Positions 7,339 through 15,901 of a stretch of DNA of 27,169 bases are shown one piece after another. Source of the stretch: CAYGTK01 sp964352775 (lineage in GTDB: Bacteria; Bacteroidota; Bacteroidia; Chitinophagales; CAIOSU01). The first letter of the stretch is position 1, and each line of letters begins with the position of its first letter. The stretch spans positions 1 to 27,169 of the forward strand of contig CAYGTK010000028.1 in assembly GCA_964352775.1 (NCBI GenBank), read 5' to 3'. A program made the translations under genes and the position numbers. The notes below the pieces were generated by a model. It ran no database searches. It was not told the origin of the DNA and saw nothing but the letters and a program-made list of their open reading frames with translations.

Positions 7339-9135
7339 TTAGAATGTATAGGCATTCTTTTCGATCATGCGGTCAGCTATTCTTCTGCGTAGTTCTTTAG
7401 TGTTCACTACTTCATATTTCGTGTAACGCTTTAAGCCCATTAGCATCATTTTCTGCTCATCGCCTTCGGTGAAAGCTGCAATTGCATGCTTGCCGTTTAG
7501 GTTGATACGCTCAATAGCATCGTTGAAGAAAACTTTCATCATATCTTCATATGGAGCAGCAACTGCCTCACCTGATGTATTGAACATCTTCTCTGTCTTC
7601 AACAATACCGACTCGCAAGTGTAAAGATCGTTCAACATATCAGCTATGTTCATCAATATTTCTTGCTCATCTTTCATTTTCTGCATCAACTTCTGGAAAG
7701 CTGCACCAGCAGTCATCAAAATAGCTTTACGCAAATTGCCCATTGCCTTGTGCTCAGCAGCATAACGACCGTTGTCGTCATCACCACCAAAGTCTGGAAT
7801 GCTCATCAATTCTTTCTGAACAGCCATTGCTGGAGTCATCATGTCGATCTTTCCACCCATGGCGCGCTTGATCAACATATCTACCGTTAGTAGGCGGTTG
7901 ATCTCATTAGTTCCTTCAAATATTCTGTTGATACGAGCATCGCGATAAGCGCGAGCGGCTGGAGCCTCTTCAGAGTAACCCATTCCACCGTATACCTGTA
8001 CTAATTCGTCAGTTACATAACCTAGGACTTCCGAGCCAATTACTTTCAACATAGCACACTCAATAGCATACTCTTCAGCTGCATCTTGAATGGCGATCTC
8101 TTTAGCTACACCACTTGCAATAAGTGCCTTCTCTTTCTGATCAATAAGATCAGATACACGGTAAGTGATAGCATCAGTAGCGTTCAGTCGAACGGCCATT
8201 TCAGCTAATTTGTACTTAATAGCTCCAAAGCTTGAAATAGGCACACCAAACTGCACACGCTCGTTAGCATATTTTACAGCTTGTGTAGCAGCACGCTTAG
8301 CACCACCCAATACACCTGCGCATAACTTGAAACGACCTACGTTCAATATGTTGAAGGCTATCTTATGTCCTTTACCTATTTCACCTAGCAAGTTCTCTAC
8401 TGGTACTTTTACATCGTTAAAGAAGATCTGGCGGGTAGAAGAACACTTGATACCCATTTTATCTTCCTCTGCACCAAGGCTCAATCCTTCCGAATCGCCA
8501 TGTACGATGAAACCAGTGAATTTGTCACCATCAATTTTAGCGAATACCACAAAAACGTCAGCAAAACCAGCGTTACTGATCCACATTTTCTGGCCATTCA
8601 AAATGTAGTGCGTTCCTTCTTCGTTCAATATCGCTTTACTACGTGCACCTAATGCATCAGAACCTGAACCTGGCTCTGTTAAACAATAAGCAGCCTTTAA
8701 CTCACCCGAAGCTAATTTCGGAAGGTATTTAGTTTTCTGCTCCTCGGTACCAAAGTAAAGGATAGGTAGTGTACCAATTCCGATATGAGCACCCATAGAT
8801 ATAGAAAAACCATGCGAACCGCCCATTTCTTCTATCAATGCCGTGTTGGTATTGAAATCCAGATCCATACCACCATATTGCTCTGGTATAGATGTACCCA
8901 ATAGACCTAGCTCTGCTGCTTCGTCTAATAATTTTACGGTTAGGCCTTCTTCTTGCTTATCCAATGCATCCATATTAGGAAGGATACGTTGGTCAACAAA
9001 GTCACGCACCGTTTGGGCGAACATTAGTTGTTCTTCGGTCAGGTCTTGACGGGTATAGATGTCTTCTGCTTTCGATTCCTTAACTAGGAATTCCCCTCCT
9101 GCTAGGGTGTTTTTCTGTTCTGTAGCTACGCTCAT
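7339..9135 (-). CDS. fadE: Acyl-CoA dehydrogenase, FadE-type, second copy
   Basis: A 598-residue FAD-dependent acyl-CoA dehydrogenase that makes trans-2-enoyl-CoA in the first step of beta-oxidation. It has the standard N-terminal helical, middle beta and C-terminal helical domains plus an extra 150-residue C-terminal extension, as in the long-chain enzymes (VLCAD-like, Bacillus FadE). Signatures: AYCLTEPGSGSDAL (149-162), MWISNAG (184-190), and QVYGGMGYSEEAPAAR leading to RINRIFEGTNEI, where Glu407 occupies the catalytic base position. It is the last gene of the fad block and a close paralogue of the gene at 9236-11029, with the same length and matching motifs. A hairpin sits in the 100-base gap between them. 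Different chain-length preference is the likely reason to keep both, which is inference. Confidence 0.95.
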   Translation of the reverse strand: MSVATEQKNTLAGGEFLVKESKAEDIYTRQDLTEEQLMFAQTVRDFVDQRILPNMDALDKQEEGLTVKLLDEAAELGLLGTSIPEQYGGMDLDFNTNTALIEEMGGSHGFSISMGAHIGIGTLPILYFGTEEQKTKYLPKLASGELKAAYCLTEPGSGSDALGARSKAILNEEGTHYILNGQKMWISNAGFADVFVVFAKIDGDKFTGFIVHGDSEGLSLGAEEDKMGIKCSSTRQIFFNDVKVPVENLLGEIGKGHKIAFNILNVGRFKLCAGVLGGAKRAATQAVKYANERVQFGVPISSFGAIKYKLAEMAVRLNATDAITYRVSDLIDQKEKALIASGVAKEIAIQDAAEEYAIECAMLKVIGSEVLGYVTDELVQVYGGMGYSEEAPAARAYRDARINRIFEGTNEINRLLTVDMLIKRAMGGKIDMMTPAMAVQKELMSIPDFGGDDDNGRYAAEHKAMGNLRKAILMTAGAAFQKLMQKMKDEQEILMNIADMLNDLYTCESVLLKTEKMFNTSGEAVAAPYEDMMKVFFNDAIERINLNGKHAIAAFTEGDEQKMMLMGLKRYTKYEVVNTKELRRRIADRMIEKNAYTF

Positions 9136-9181
9136 TTTTTATGCTTTAATTCTTTATTGTTCAATTGCTTATAAAACAAGA

Positions 9182-9209
9182 ATAGCAAGGCTATGTTCAA
9201 CCTTGCTAT
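9182..9209 (-). terminator. Hairpin between the two fadE copies
   Basis: ATAGCAAGG (9182-9190) pairs with CCTTGCTAT (9201-9209) around a 10-base loop. On the minus strand the stem is followed by TTCTTGTTTTATAAG, an interrupted T-rich tail. This looks like a weak or partial terminator, which would lower expression of the downstream fadE copy, or an RNA-stabilising stem. Confidence 0.6.
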
Positions 9210-9235
9210 CCTATATTGTTAACGGAAACTCATAC

Positions 9236-11029
9236 TTAGAAGCAGTATCCGTTTTCTTCTATCATCTTGTCTGCAATGCGCTGACGAGCTGCAATAGTAT
9301 TGTAAGCATCATACTTAGTAAAACGCTTCAATCCCATTAACATCATTTTCAACTCATCTCCTTCAGCAAAACCGCAAATGGCATGCTTTCCAGCTAGGTT
9401 GATACGCTCCATTGCATCAGAAAAGTAAGTGCGGGTCAAATCTATCTGCAAGCTGCAAGCCTCTTCTCCTTTAATAGCCACCATTTTCTCCGTACGCAAC
9501 ACTGCAGATTCAGCAGCATAAAGCTCTATCAATACATCAGCTGCGAACATCAATATCTCTTGTTGCTTCTCTAGATTAGCCATGTATTTTTGAACAGCAG
9601 CACCCGCTACCATCAAGAATGCTTTCTTCGCATTGTGAAGCGCTTTCTTTTCAGCAGCGAAAGTACCCGTTGCATCATCGCTTCCAAAGTCAGGAATGCT
9701 CATCAGTTCTTTTTGGATAGCCATTGCAGGTCCCATCAGGTCTAATTCACCTTTCATGGCTTTCTTCAACATCATCCCTACCGACAACAAACGATTGATT
9801 TCGTTAGTACCTTCAAATATTCTGTTGATACGAGAATCGCGGTAAGCACGAGCTGCAGGAGCTTCCTCAGAGAAGCCCATACCACCATATACTTGCACCA
9901 ATTCATCTACTACATAATCTAAAGTCTCCGATCCGAATACTTTCAATAATGCACACTCAATACTATATTCCTCAGCAGCTACCAATTTGGCTTCTACTGG
10001 AGTTTTGCCTTCTTCCACCAAACTCTCGATCATATCATTGATCAAACCACTTGCACGGTAAGTTGCAGATTCCGTTGCGTAGATCTTCACGGCCATTTCA
10101 GCCAACTTGTGCTTAATAGCACCAAAAGAAGAAATAGGCACTTTGAACTGGATACGCTCGTTGGCATATTTTACTGCTCTGTCTGCAGCAACTTTAGAAC
10201 CACCCATTACCATAGCACAAAGCTTGTAACGGCCAATGTTTAATACATTGAATGCGATTTTGTGTCCTTGTCCTATCTGACCCAATACATTCTCAGCAGG
10301 TACTTGAACACCTTCAAAGAATACTTGGCGAGTAGATGATCCTTTGATACCCAATTTATCTTCCTCAGCACCAAGATTGATGTTTGGAGATTTAGCATCT
10401 ACAATAAATCCAGTGAACTTATCGCCATCAATTTTAGCAAATACGATGAAGATGTCTGCGAAACCACTATTCGTGATCCACATCTTTTGTCCAGTGATGG
10501 TATAGTAACTACCGTCTTCGCTAAGCTCTGCCTTAGTTTTAGCAGATAATGCATCAGAACCAGAACCTGGCTCTGTTAAGCAGTAAGCAGCTTTTTGTTG
10601 ACCACTAGCTAATCCTGGCAAGTAAGTTTGCTTTTGCTCTTCGGTACCGAAGTATAAAATTGGCAAACAACCGATACCTGTGTGGGCTGCAACTGCAACT
10701 CCAAAGGAATGGCTTTTACCAATTTGCTCTGATAATAAGGAGTCGGTATTGAAATCCAATCCTAAACCACCATATGCTTCAGGTATGGCTGATCCTAAAA
10801 GGCCCAATTCACCTGCTTCACCTAATAATCGTTCTACTATATCGTAGCCACCTTTATCAATTTTCTCTACGTTAGGCCATACTTTCTGCTCTACAAATTC
10901 GCTAGCAGTTTGACCAAACATCAATTGTTCTTCCGAAAGATCTTCTGGAGTGAATGTGTTGTTCGCTTCCGTTTCCGCAATTACGAACTCTCCTCCTTTT
11001 AAAACCTTCTTGTTAACAGCTGTCTCCAT
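9236..11029 (-). CDS. fadE: Acyl-CoA dehydrogenase, FadE-type, first copy
   Basis: A 597-residue acyl-CoA dehydrogenase with the same layout as the neighbour: AYCLTEPGSGSDAL (148-161), MWITNSG, and QVYGGMGFSEEAPAAR followed by RINRIFEGTNEI with the catalytic base Glu406. It retains the long C-terminal extension of the FadE/VLCAD-like group. Its position after fadN and fadA gives the order fadN-fadA-fadE known from Bacillus subtilis. The N-terminus METAVNKKVLKGGEF aligns with the paralogue's N-terminus, supporting the chosen ATG. The two copies differ mostly in the region around 330-350 and in the C-terminal extension, the parts expected to shape substrate and partner contacts. Confidence 0.95.
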   Translation of the reverse strand: METAVNKKVLKGGEFVIAETEANNTFTPEDLSEEQLMFGQTASEFVEQKVWPNVEKIDKGGYDIVERLLGEAGELGLLGSAIPEAYGGLGLDFNTDSLLSEQIGKSHSFGVAVAAHTGIGCLPILYFGTEEQKQTYLPGLASGQQKAAYCLTEPGSGSDALSAKTKAELSEDGSYYTITGQKMWITNSGFADIFIVFAKIDGDKFTGFIVDAKSPNINLGAEEDKLGIKGSSTRQVFFEGVQVPAENVLGQIGQGHKIAFNVLNIGRYKLCAMVMGGSKVAADRAVKYANERIQFKVPISSFGAIKHKLAEMAVKIYATESATYRASGLINDMIESLVEEGKTPVEAKLVAAEEYSIECALLKVFGSETLDYVVDELVQVYGGMGFSEEAPAARAYRDSRINRIFEGTNEINRLLSVGMMLKKAMKGELDLMGPAMAIQKELMSIPDFGSDDATGTFAAEKKALHNAKKAFLMVAGAAVQKYMANLEKQQEILMFAADVLIELYAAESAVLRTEKMVAIKGEEACSLQIDLTRTYFSDAMERINLAGKHAICGFAEGDELKMMLMGLKRFTKYDAYNTIAARQRIADKMIEENGYCF

Positions 11030-11052
11030 CTTATTTGTCTATTTATAAGTTT

Positions 11053-11074
11053 GCCCCGACGAAATAGTCGGGGC
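11053..11074. repeat. GC-rich hairpin between fadA and fadE
   Basis: GCCCCGAC (11053-11060) pairs perfectly with GTCGGGGC (11067-11074) around a 6-base loop in the 57-base gap. No T-run follows on the minus strand, so it is more likely an mRNA processing or stability element than a full terminator. Confidence 0.65.
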
Positions 11075-11086
11075 AGTAAGTTGTTT

Positions 11087-12262
11087 TTAGTTCAAACGCT
11101 CGTAAATACCAGCAATACCTTGTCCACCGCCAATACAGGCAGTTACAATTCCGTACTTCTGATCTCTGCGACGCATTTCGTTCAATAATTGAATGGTCAA
11201 TTTAGTACCAGTACATCCTAGTGGGTGACCAAGTGCTACTGCACCACCGTTCACGTTTACTATGTTGGGATCTAATCCACCTTCTTTAATTACTGCTACT
11301 GCTTGTGCGGCAAATGCTTCGTTCAATTCAATTTGCTGAATATCTCCCAAGCTCATTCCTGCTTGCTTCAATGCTTTCGGAATAGCCGCTACTGGACCAA
11401 TACCCATGTACTGAGGATCAACACCTGCTGATGCACATGTTACCATACGAGCGATAGGAGTCAAGTTCAACTCTTTAACCACTTTTTCTGAAACCACTAG
11501 CACGAATGCTGCGCCGTCAGAAGTTTGTGAAGAGTTACCCGCCGTAACCACACCTTTGTTACGGAATACCGGACGAAGACGTGCCAATGCTTCCATAGTA
11601 GTGTCGCGACGTGGACCTTCATCTGTATCAACAACGTAAGAACCTGCTACACGCTTGCCGTTTTTCACGGTTACTTCTTCCACAGTTATTGGGCAAATCT
11701 CGTCTTTGAATTTACCGCTTTCAATAGCTGCTAAAGCTTTTTGGTGACTGTTGTAAGAGAACTCATCAGCTTGCGCTCGAGTTACTTCATACTTGTCAGA
11801 AATATTTTCGGCAGTTAAACCCATACCGATCATGTACTCTGGGTTTTTAGAACTAATTCCATAATCTGGAACTGTTTTGAAACCCATAATAGGCACTAGC
11901 GACATTGATTCCGTTCCACCAGCTATAACTATATCAGCCATACCAGTACGAATCTTAGAAGTTGCCATTGCTATAGCCTCTACGCCTGAACCACAGTAAC
12001 GGTTAATGGTTACACCTGGCACATCCAATGGAAGCGCACGTACGGCGATCCAACGGGCCATTTGTAAACCTTGTTCTGCTTCGTTTACTGCGTTACCTAC
12101 AATTAGATCGTCAATTCGCGTAGCGTCTAATTCAGGAACATCTTTCAAAAGTTGAGTAATTACGTCATTTGCCAAGTCTACAGGGCTAGTGAAACGCAAA
12201 CCACCACGGCCCGCTTTTCCTACTGCTGTTCTGTATCCGGCAACTATATATGCTTCTTGCAT
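11087..12262 (-). CDS. fadA: Acetyl-CoA C-acyltransferase (thiolase)
   Basis: A 391-residue type II thiolase that cleaves 3-ketoacyl-CoA with CoA to release acetyl-CoA, the last step of the beta-oxidation cycle. All catalytic landmarks are present: the acyl-accepting Cys90 in NRYCGSGVEAIAMA, His346 in GGAVALGHPLGCTG and the second Cys376 in CIGGGQG. Asn-Glu-Ala-Phe (NEAFAAQA) is also intact. Length is exactly that of the family. It lies 38 bases after fadN and is surely co-transcribed with it; FadN and FadA usually act together so that intermediates are passed on. Choice of degradative rather than biosynthetic thiolase rests on the operon. Confidence 0.95.
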   Translation of the reverse strand: MQEAYIVAGYRTAVGKAGRGGLRFTSPVDLANDVITQLLKDVPELDATRIDDLIVGNAVNEAEQGLQMARWIAVRALPLDVPGVTINRYCGSGVEAIAMATSKIRTGMADIVIAGGTESMSLVPIMGFKTVPDYGISSKNPEYMIGMGLTAENISDKYEVTRAQADEFSYNSHQKALAAIESGKFKDEICPITVEEVTVKNGKRVAGSYVVDTDEGPRRDTTMEALARLRPVFRNKGVVTAGNSSQTSDGAAFVLVVSEKVVKELNLTPIARMVTCASAGVDPQYMGIGPVAAIPKALKQAGMSLGDIQQIELNEAFAAQAVAVIKEGGLDPNIVNVNGGAVALGHPLGCTGTKLTIQLLNEMRRRDQKYGIVTACIGGGQGIAGIYERLN

Positions 12263-12300
12263 TTGTTTGAGTATTTAGTAGTTAGTATTAAGTAGTTAGA

Positions 12301-14730
12301 CTAGTTACGCAATGGCTTACCTTTGGTAACAATGCTTTGGATACGCTCCAGCGTTTTCTTCTCACCTAGTAGTGATAAGAATGCTTGGCGCTCCAAGTCT
12401 AACATATATTGCTCGCTCACTTTCTGAACACCAGTTAAGTCGCCACCAGCCATTACATAAGCTAGTTTGTCAGCGATCAAGCGGTCGTGGTCAGTTGCAT
12501 AGCGACCTAAGTTGAAAGCGTAAGAACCAGCATACAAGCCACCTAATGCGGTACGACCTAATGCAGTTATTTGCTTCTCAATTGGGCGAGTATATCCCAA
12601 CTCAGCCATACGCAATACTTCTTTTTTAGCTTCAGCAATTACGCGGTCTTTGTTTACTATGATCAAGTCACGACCTTCTTTCAATATCCACTGGTTGTAA
12701 GCTTCGTGAGCTGATGTAGCCACTTTAGCTGTTGCAATATTTACGAAAGCTTGCTGTAATTTACTTGTTTGAGGATCACTTGGGAAGTACGATTCAGAAA
12801 CACGCAAAACGGTTTCTTTAGTACCACCACCGGCAGGTATTAAACCAACACCTACTTCTACTAACCCGATATACGTTTCGGCAGAAGCAACTACTTTATC
12901 AGCGTGCATGGTTATCTCGCAACCACCACCTAAAGTCAATGTGTGCGGACAAACCACTACTGGAATATCAGAGAAGCGAATACGCTTAACCGTATTTTGG
13001 AAAGCGCGTACTGCGAAATCCAACTCATCCCATTCTTGGTCTATAGCTAGCATCAACATCATGGCTAAGTTGGCACCGGCCGAGAAGTTCTCGCCATTGT
13101 TACCGATTACCAATCCGTTATAGCCGTTCTCCGCTATTTCAATACTCTTATTAATACCTTCTAGTACTTCACTACCAATAGAGTTCATTTTGGTGTGGAA
13201 CTCTAGGTTCAATACGCCATCGCCCAAGTCGTGCAATGTAGCACCACTATTTTGCCATACTGGCTTGTTACCGCGAATGTTATCTAGAATAATGTAAGAA
13301 CCTTGTCCAGGTATCGCTACGTATCCTTTAGTGTTGATGTCGTAGTATTTACGAACGCCACCTTCTACTTTATAGAATGTATCGAAACCAGCAGCTAGCA
13401 TTTCTTCTACCCAAGCGGCAGGAGCTTTACCAGCTTCTTTCATTTTGTCTACCATTTTGGCAACGCCCATAGCATCCCAGCTCTCAAATGGACCTAATTG
13501 CCATCCGAAACCAGCACATAATGCATCGTCTACTTTGTATAGCTCATCTGCTATTTCCGGAATACGGTTAGAAGCATAAGCGAACAAGTAGAAAGCTACT
13601 TTACGCAAGAAATCTCCTGCTTTATCAGTGCCTTTATGTAGTACTACTAAACGCTCTTTCAAGTCGTCGATAGGTTTAGCAGCATCAATGGTAGCAAACT
13701 TAGGGCGAGGTGCCGCAGCATACTCCATGGTGTTCAGATCCAAAGTAAGGATCTCTTTCTTACCATCTGCATGACGTACTTTCTTGTAGAAACCTTGGCC
13801 AGTTTTATCACCCAACCATTTGTTGTCTACCATTTTCTGAACGTAGTCAGGAATTTTAAACAAGTCGCGCATCTCATCCTCGGTACAATCGTTGTATGCG
13901 TTGTTAGCCACTTTTACAAGTGTATCTAATCCAACTACATCACCTGTACGGAAGGTTGCCGACTTAGGACGACCTGTTAATGGACCAGTTAAAGCATCCA
14001 CTTCATTAATGGTCATGCCCAACTCTTCCATTACGTGGAAAATGGCCATGATGCTGAATACACCGATACGGTTAGCGATAAACGCAGGAGTGTCTTTACA
14101 AAGCACTGTGGTTTTACCCAAGTACTTATCACCATACTCCATACTGAAGTCAACTACTTCTTGAGAAGTTTCTGGTGTAGGAATGATCTCCAACAAACGC
14201 AAGTAGCGTGGTGGATTAAAGAAGTGCCATCCTAAAAAGTGCGATTTGAAATCATCCGTTCTACCATCCAACATTTGGTGGATAGGAATACCTGATGTGT
14301 TAGATGCTACAATAGATCCTTTCTTACGATACTGGTCTACTTGCGTAAACACCTTTTTCTTAATATCCAAGTTCTCTACTACTGCCTCTAGTATAAGGTC
14401 AGCATCAGCTATGTCTTTAAAGTTATCGTCAAAGTTGCCCGTTTGTATACGGCTGGCGAACGATTTCTTGTATATAGGAGAAGGGTTAGACTTTAATGCT
14501 GCTTTCAAAGCACCGTCAACAATACTGTTACGGGCTGCTTTGTTGTCCTTCTTGTCTTCAGGAAGATCGAAGGGAACGATGTCTAGCAACAATACTTCTA
14601 AGCCGATATTCGCAAAGTGACAAGCTATTCGAGAGCCCATTACTCCAGAACCTAGTACTACCGCTTTGCGGATAGCTCTTTTGGTTCCTGTAGCCGCTCC
14701 GGTAGCGGGTTTGTTCAATACTGCTTCCAT
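12301..14730 (-). CDS. fadN: 3-hydroxyacyl-CoA dehydrogenase / enoyl-CoA hydratase, FadN-type fusion
   Basis: An 809-residue bifunctional enzyme that hydrates enoyl-CoA and oxidises the 3-hydroxyacyl-CoA with NAD. The dehydrogenase comes first: Rossmann motif VLGSGVMGSRIACHFA (25-40, glycines 27, 29, 32), then GWHFFNPP with His169, and the C-terminal dehydrogenase domains to about 470. The crotonase domain follows (about 495-700) with LGGGCEITMHAD (Glu605) and LVEVGVGLIPAGGG (Glu625); the 20-residue spacing of the two acid residues is that of enoyl-CoA hydratases, so both activities should be intact. This order is the reverse of E. coli FadB and matches Bacillus FadN. A helical tail of about 100 residues completes it. 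The promoter overlaps a candidate TetR operator. Confidence 0.95.
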   Translation of the reverse strand: MEAVLNKPATGAATGTKRAIRKAVVLGSGVMGSRIACHFANIGLEVLLLDIVPFDLPEDKKDNKAARNSIVDGALKAALKSNPSPIYKKSFASRIQTGNFDDNFKDIADADLILEAVVENLDIKKKVFTQVDQYRKKGSIVASNTSGIPIHQMLDGRTDDFKSHFLGWHFFNPPRYLRLLEIIPTPETSQEVVDFSMEYGDKYLGKTTVLCKDTPAFIANRIGVFSIMAIFHVMEELGMTINEVDALTGPLTGRPKSATFRTGDVVGLDTLVKVANNAYNDCTEDEMRDLFKIPDYVQKMVDNKWLGDKTGQGFYKKVRHADGKKEILTLDLNTMEYAAAPRPKFATIDAAKPIDDLKERLVVLHKGTDKAGDFLRKVAFYLFAYASNRIPEIADELYKVDDALCAGFGWQLGPFESWDAMGVAKMVDKMKEAGKAPAAWVEEMLAAGFDTFYKVEGGVRKYYDINTKGYVAIPGQGSYIILDNIRGNKPVWQNSGATLHDLGDGVLNLEFHTKMNSIGSEVLEGINKSIEIAENGYNGLVIGNNGENFSAGANLAMMLMLAIDQEWDELDFAVRAFQNTVKRIRFSDIPVVVCPHTLTLGGGCEITMHADKVVASAETYIGLVEVGVGLIPAGGGTKETVLRVSESYFPSDPQTSKLQQAFVNIATAKVATSAHEAYNQWILKEGRDLIIVNKDRVIAEAKKEVLRMAELGYTRPIEKQITALGRTALGGLYAGSYAFNLGRYATDHDRLIADKLAYVMAGGDLTGVQKVSEQYMLDLERQAFLSLLGEKKTLERIQSIVTKGKPLRN

Positions 14731-14771
14731 TATTTATAATTGTCTTTATGTGGGAAATTCATTTCGAGTGC

Positions 14772-14811
14772 CTAATATACGCATAAACACGTTTTATACC
14801 AAACGGTTGTT
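14772..14811 (-). promoter_or_regulatory. fadN promoter overlapped by a TetR operator
   Basis: On the minus strand TTTG (TTG at 14802-14800), a 20-base spacer and TATATTAG (14779-14772) match the Bacteroidota promoter form TTG-N19-21-TAnnTTTG. The 14-base imperfect palindrome ACCAAACGGTTGTT (14798-14811, five of seven base pairs symmetric) covers the -33 element. It shares the 10-mer ACCAAACGGT with the site in front of tetR. Confidence 0.65.
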
Positions 14812-14818
14812 TTATAAC

Positions 14819-15376
14819 CTATCGTATTCTTTTCAATATTCTTTTAAAGGTGTCGCGCAGGTAGCGGGGCTCGTCGTATATACGGGTCATCATCACTGCG
14901 CCCTCTATTTCTGCAACACATTGCTCGGCCACTTCGCGAGCTCTTTCTTCGCTGTACTTCGCTCTGAACACGGCTGTTAGCGCATTCATCCAATCGTTAA
15001 AGAAGTCTTTTATTAGCTCTGAGAACTCAGGGATAATACGGGCGGTTTCAATACCAATGTTACCCATAATATGCCCTTTCTCCGTGTCTACCAGTACCTT
15101 TTCGGTCAGCACACCCATGGTGCGGAGTTTTTCCTCCGTATTCAAGTGATCGTTATAAGCATGTACGAATATCTCTTCGTGAAAATAGGTGTGTACATAC
15201 TGTATCACGGCCTTCATCAACTCCTCTTTACTGGCGAAGTAATGATACATGCTACCCTTCAGTATACCGCATGCCTCGGCTATTTCAGCCATTGTGGCGT
15301 TGTAATAGCTCTTCTCGCTAAACACCTGTAGTGCTTGGTTTAAGATGAATGTTTTACTGATCCGTTTCTTTGGCAT
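14819..15376 (-). CDS. TetR/AcrR-family regulator, likely controlling the fad operon
   Basis: A 185-residue TetR-type repressor. The N-terminal helix-turn-helix is classical: residues 8-55 with QVFSEKSYYNATMAEIAEA, then GILKGSMYHYFASKEELM, where KGSMYHYF is the recognition-helix signature. The C-terminal helical domain, which senses the ligand, is of the type seen in fatty-acyl-CoA responsive regulators, but this cannot be proved from the sequence. The gene sits directly upstream of fadN and points the same way, with its stop 88 bases before fadN's start. Its own promoter and the fadN promoter carry the same palindrome over the -33 element, so it very likely represses both and is released by acyl-CoA, in the manner of FadR (YsiA) in Bacillus. 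Confidence 0.92.
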   Translation of the reverse strand: MPKKRISKTFILNQALQVFSEKSYYNATMAEIAEACGILKGSMYHYFASKEELMKAVIQYVHTYFHEEIFVHAYNDHLNTEEKLRTMGVLTEKVLVDTEKGHIMGNIGIETARIIPEFSELIKDFFNDWMNALTAVFRAKYSEERAREVAEQCVAEIEGAVMMTRIYDEPRYLRDTFKRILKRIR

Positions 15377-15383
15377 AACCCTT

Positions 15384-15422
15384 CAAATATACCCAATAAT
15401 CTCTCATAACCAAACGGTAGGT
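15384..15422 (-). promoter_or_regulatory. tetR promoter with overlapping operator (autoregulation)
   Basis: A consensus promoter on the minus strand: TTG (15413-15411), a 19-base spacer and TATATTTG (15391-15384), an exact TAnnTTTG. The palindrome ACCAAACGGTAGGT (15409-15422, five of seven pairs symmetric, arms ACC and GGT) overlaps the -33 element. The gene starts 7 bases after the -7 box, so its leader is very short. Confidence 0.75.
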
Positions 15423-15532
15423 AGATTAAAATAGTATGTACAAGGTTATAACTCCGCACTAGCGCTCGGTCGTAAGCACCAAGTTTTTATCAAACGAGGG
15501 TTTATTTAAATTGTAGATACTAGAGCCAAGAT

Positions 15533-15555
15533 GCAAGAGCCGAGACTGTTCAGTA
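15533..15555 (+). repeat. 23-base direct repeat, copy A
   Basis: Identical to 15651-15673, beginning GCAAGAGCCGAGACTG and ending TTCAGTA. The copies start 118 bases apart, with a palindromic unit between them. Confidence 0.85.
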
Positions 15556-15560
15556 GTGCT

Positions 15561-15590
15561 GTCACACTGAGCGTAGTCGAAGTGCGACAC
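15561..15590. repeat. REP-like palindromic unit
   Basis: GTCACACTGAGCGTAGTCGA and following bases. The reverse complement recurs with small insertions at 17340-17366 (CTTCGACTGCTACGCGCTCA...). This type of element is widespread between Bacteroidota genes. Confidence 0.65.
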
Positions 15591-15650
15591 GCGTGGCCGG
15601 TACTTCCAACTCTTAGTGGTTCGCAGTCACCAACGAGACCCCTTCCGCTA

Positions 15651-15673
15651 GCAAGAGCCGAGACTGTTCAGTA
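15651..15673 (+). repeat. 23-base direct repeat, copy B
   Basis: Exact copy of 15533-15555. The following bases (TTGCTT against GTGCTG) diverge, so the identity ends sharply. Confidence 0.85.
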
Positions 15674-15757
15674 TTGCTTGTTTCCCTTTAAATTTCCCAG
15701 ACGCCATAGCCAGTTGCAGTTGCAACTGGCGGACTGGGGAGAATTTACATCTACTAC

Positions 15758-15829
15758 ATTATGTCATTCTGGACTTGATTCAGAATCTGGCGTTGGCGGG
15801 TGATGTTCTACAGGTCATTCTATCGTGAG
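15758..15829 (-). repeat. 72-base REP-like element, inverted copy
   Basis: Read on the minus strand it matches 27045-27116 in order: an identical 16-base block (15829-15814), a dissimilar 12-base spacer of equal length, then a 33-base block with four differences that contains CTGAATCAAGT, and a tail sharing GACATA. The equal spacing shows a single composite element rather than chance matches. Confidence 0.8.
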
Positions 15830-15901
15830 ATTTTAAAATTTACTAGAGTCCCACAATGCAACCATTTATATTGAATGGCAGTCTATTAAGACACCAACCA
15901 T

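Larger units (their letters stand above)
15423..15901. other. Repeat-rich intergenic region
   Basis: No convincing gene is present; the only long open frame, 15531-15803, has low-complexity, repeat-derived sequence and no recognisable protein. The stretch holds a direct repeat pair (15533-15555 and 15651-15673), a palindromic unit at 15561-15590, a perfect hairpin with stem GCCAGTTGC (15709-15717 with 15722-15730) and a REP-like element (15758-15829) found inverted at the right end of the window. It also contains the leader of the secreted protein at 15902. Confidence 0.75.

Noticed and set aside
14035..14620. Plus-strand open frames inside fadN, fadA and the fadE genes
   Set aside because: All are shadows of long, well conserved minus-strand enzymes with intact catalytic motifs; they have no family features of their own.
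15531..15803. 90-residue open frame in the repeat-rich gap
   Set aside because: It runs straight through the direct repeats and the REP-like element, so its protein is only translated repeat DNA.
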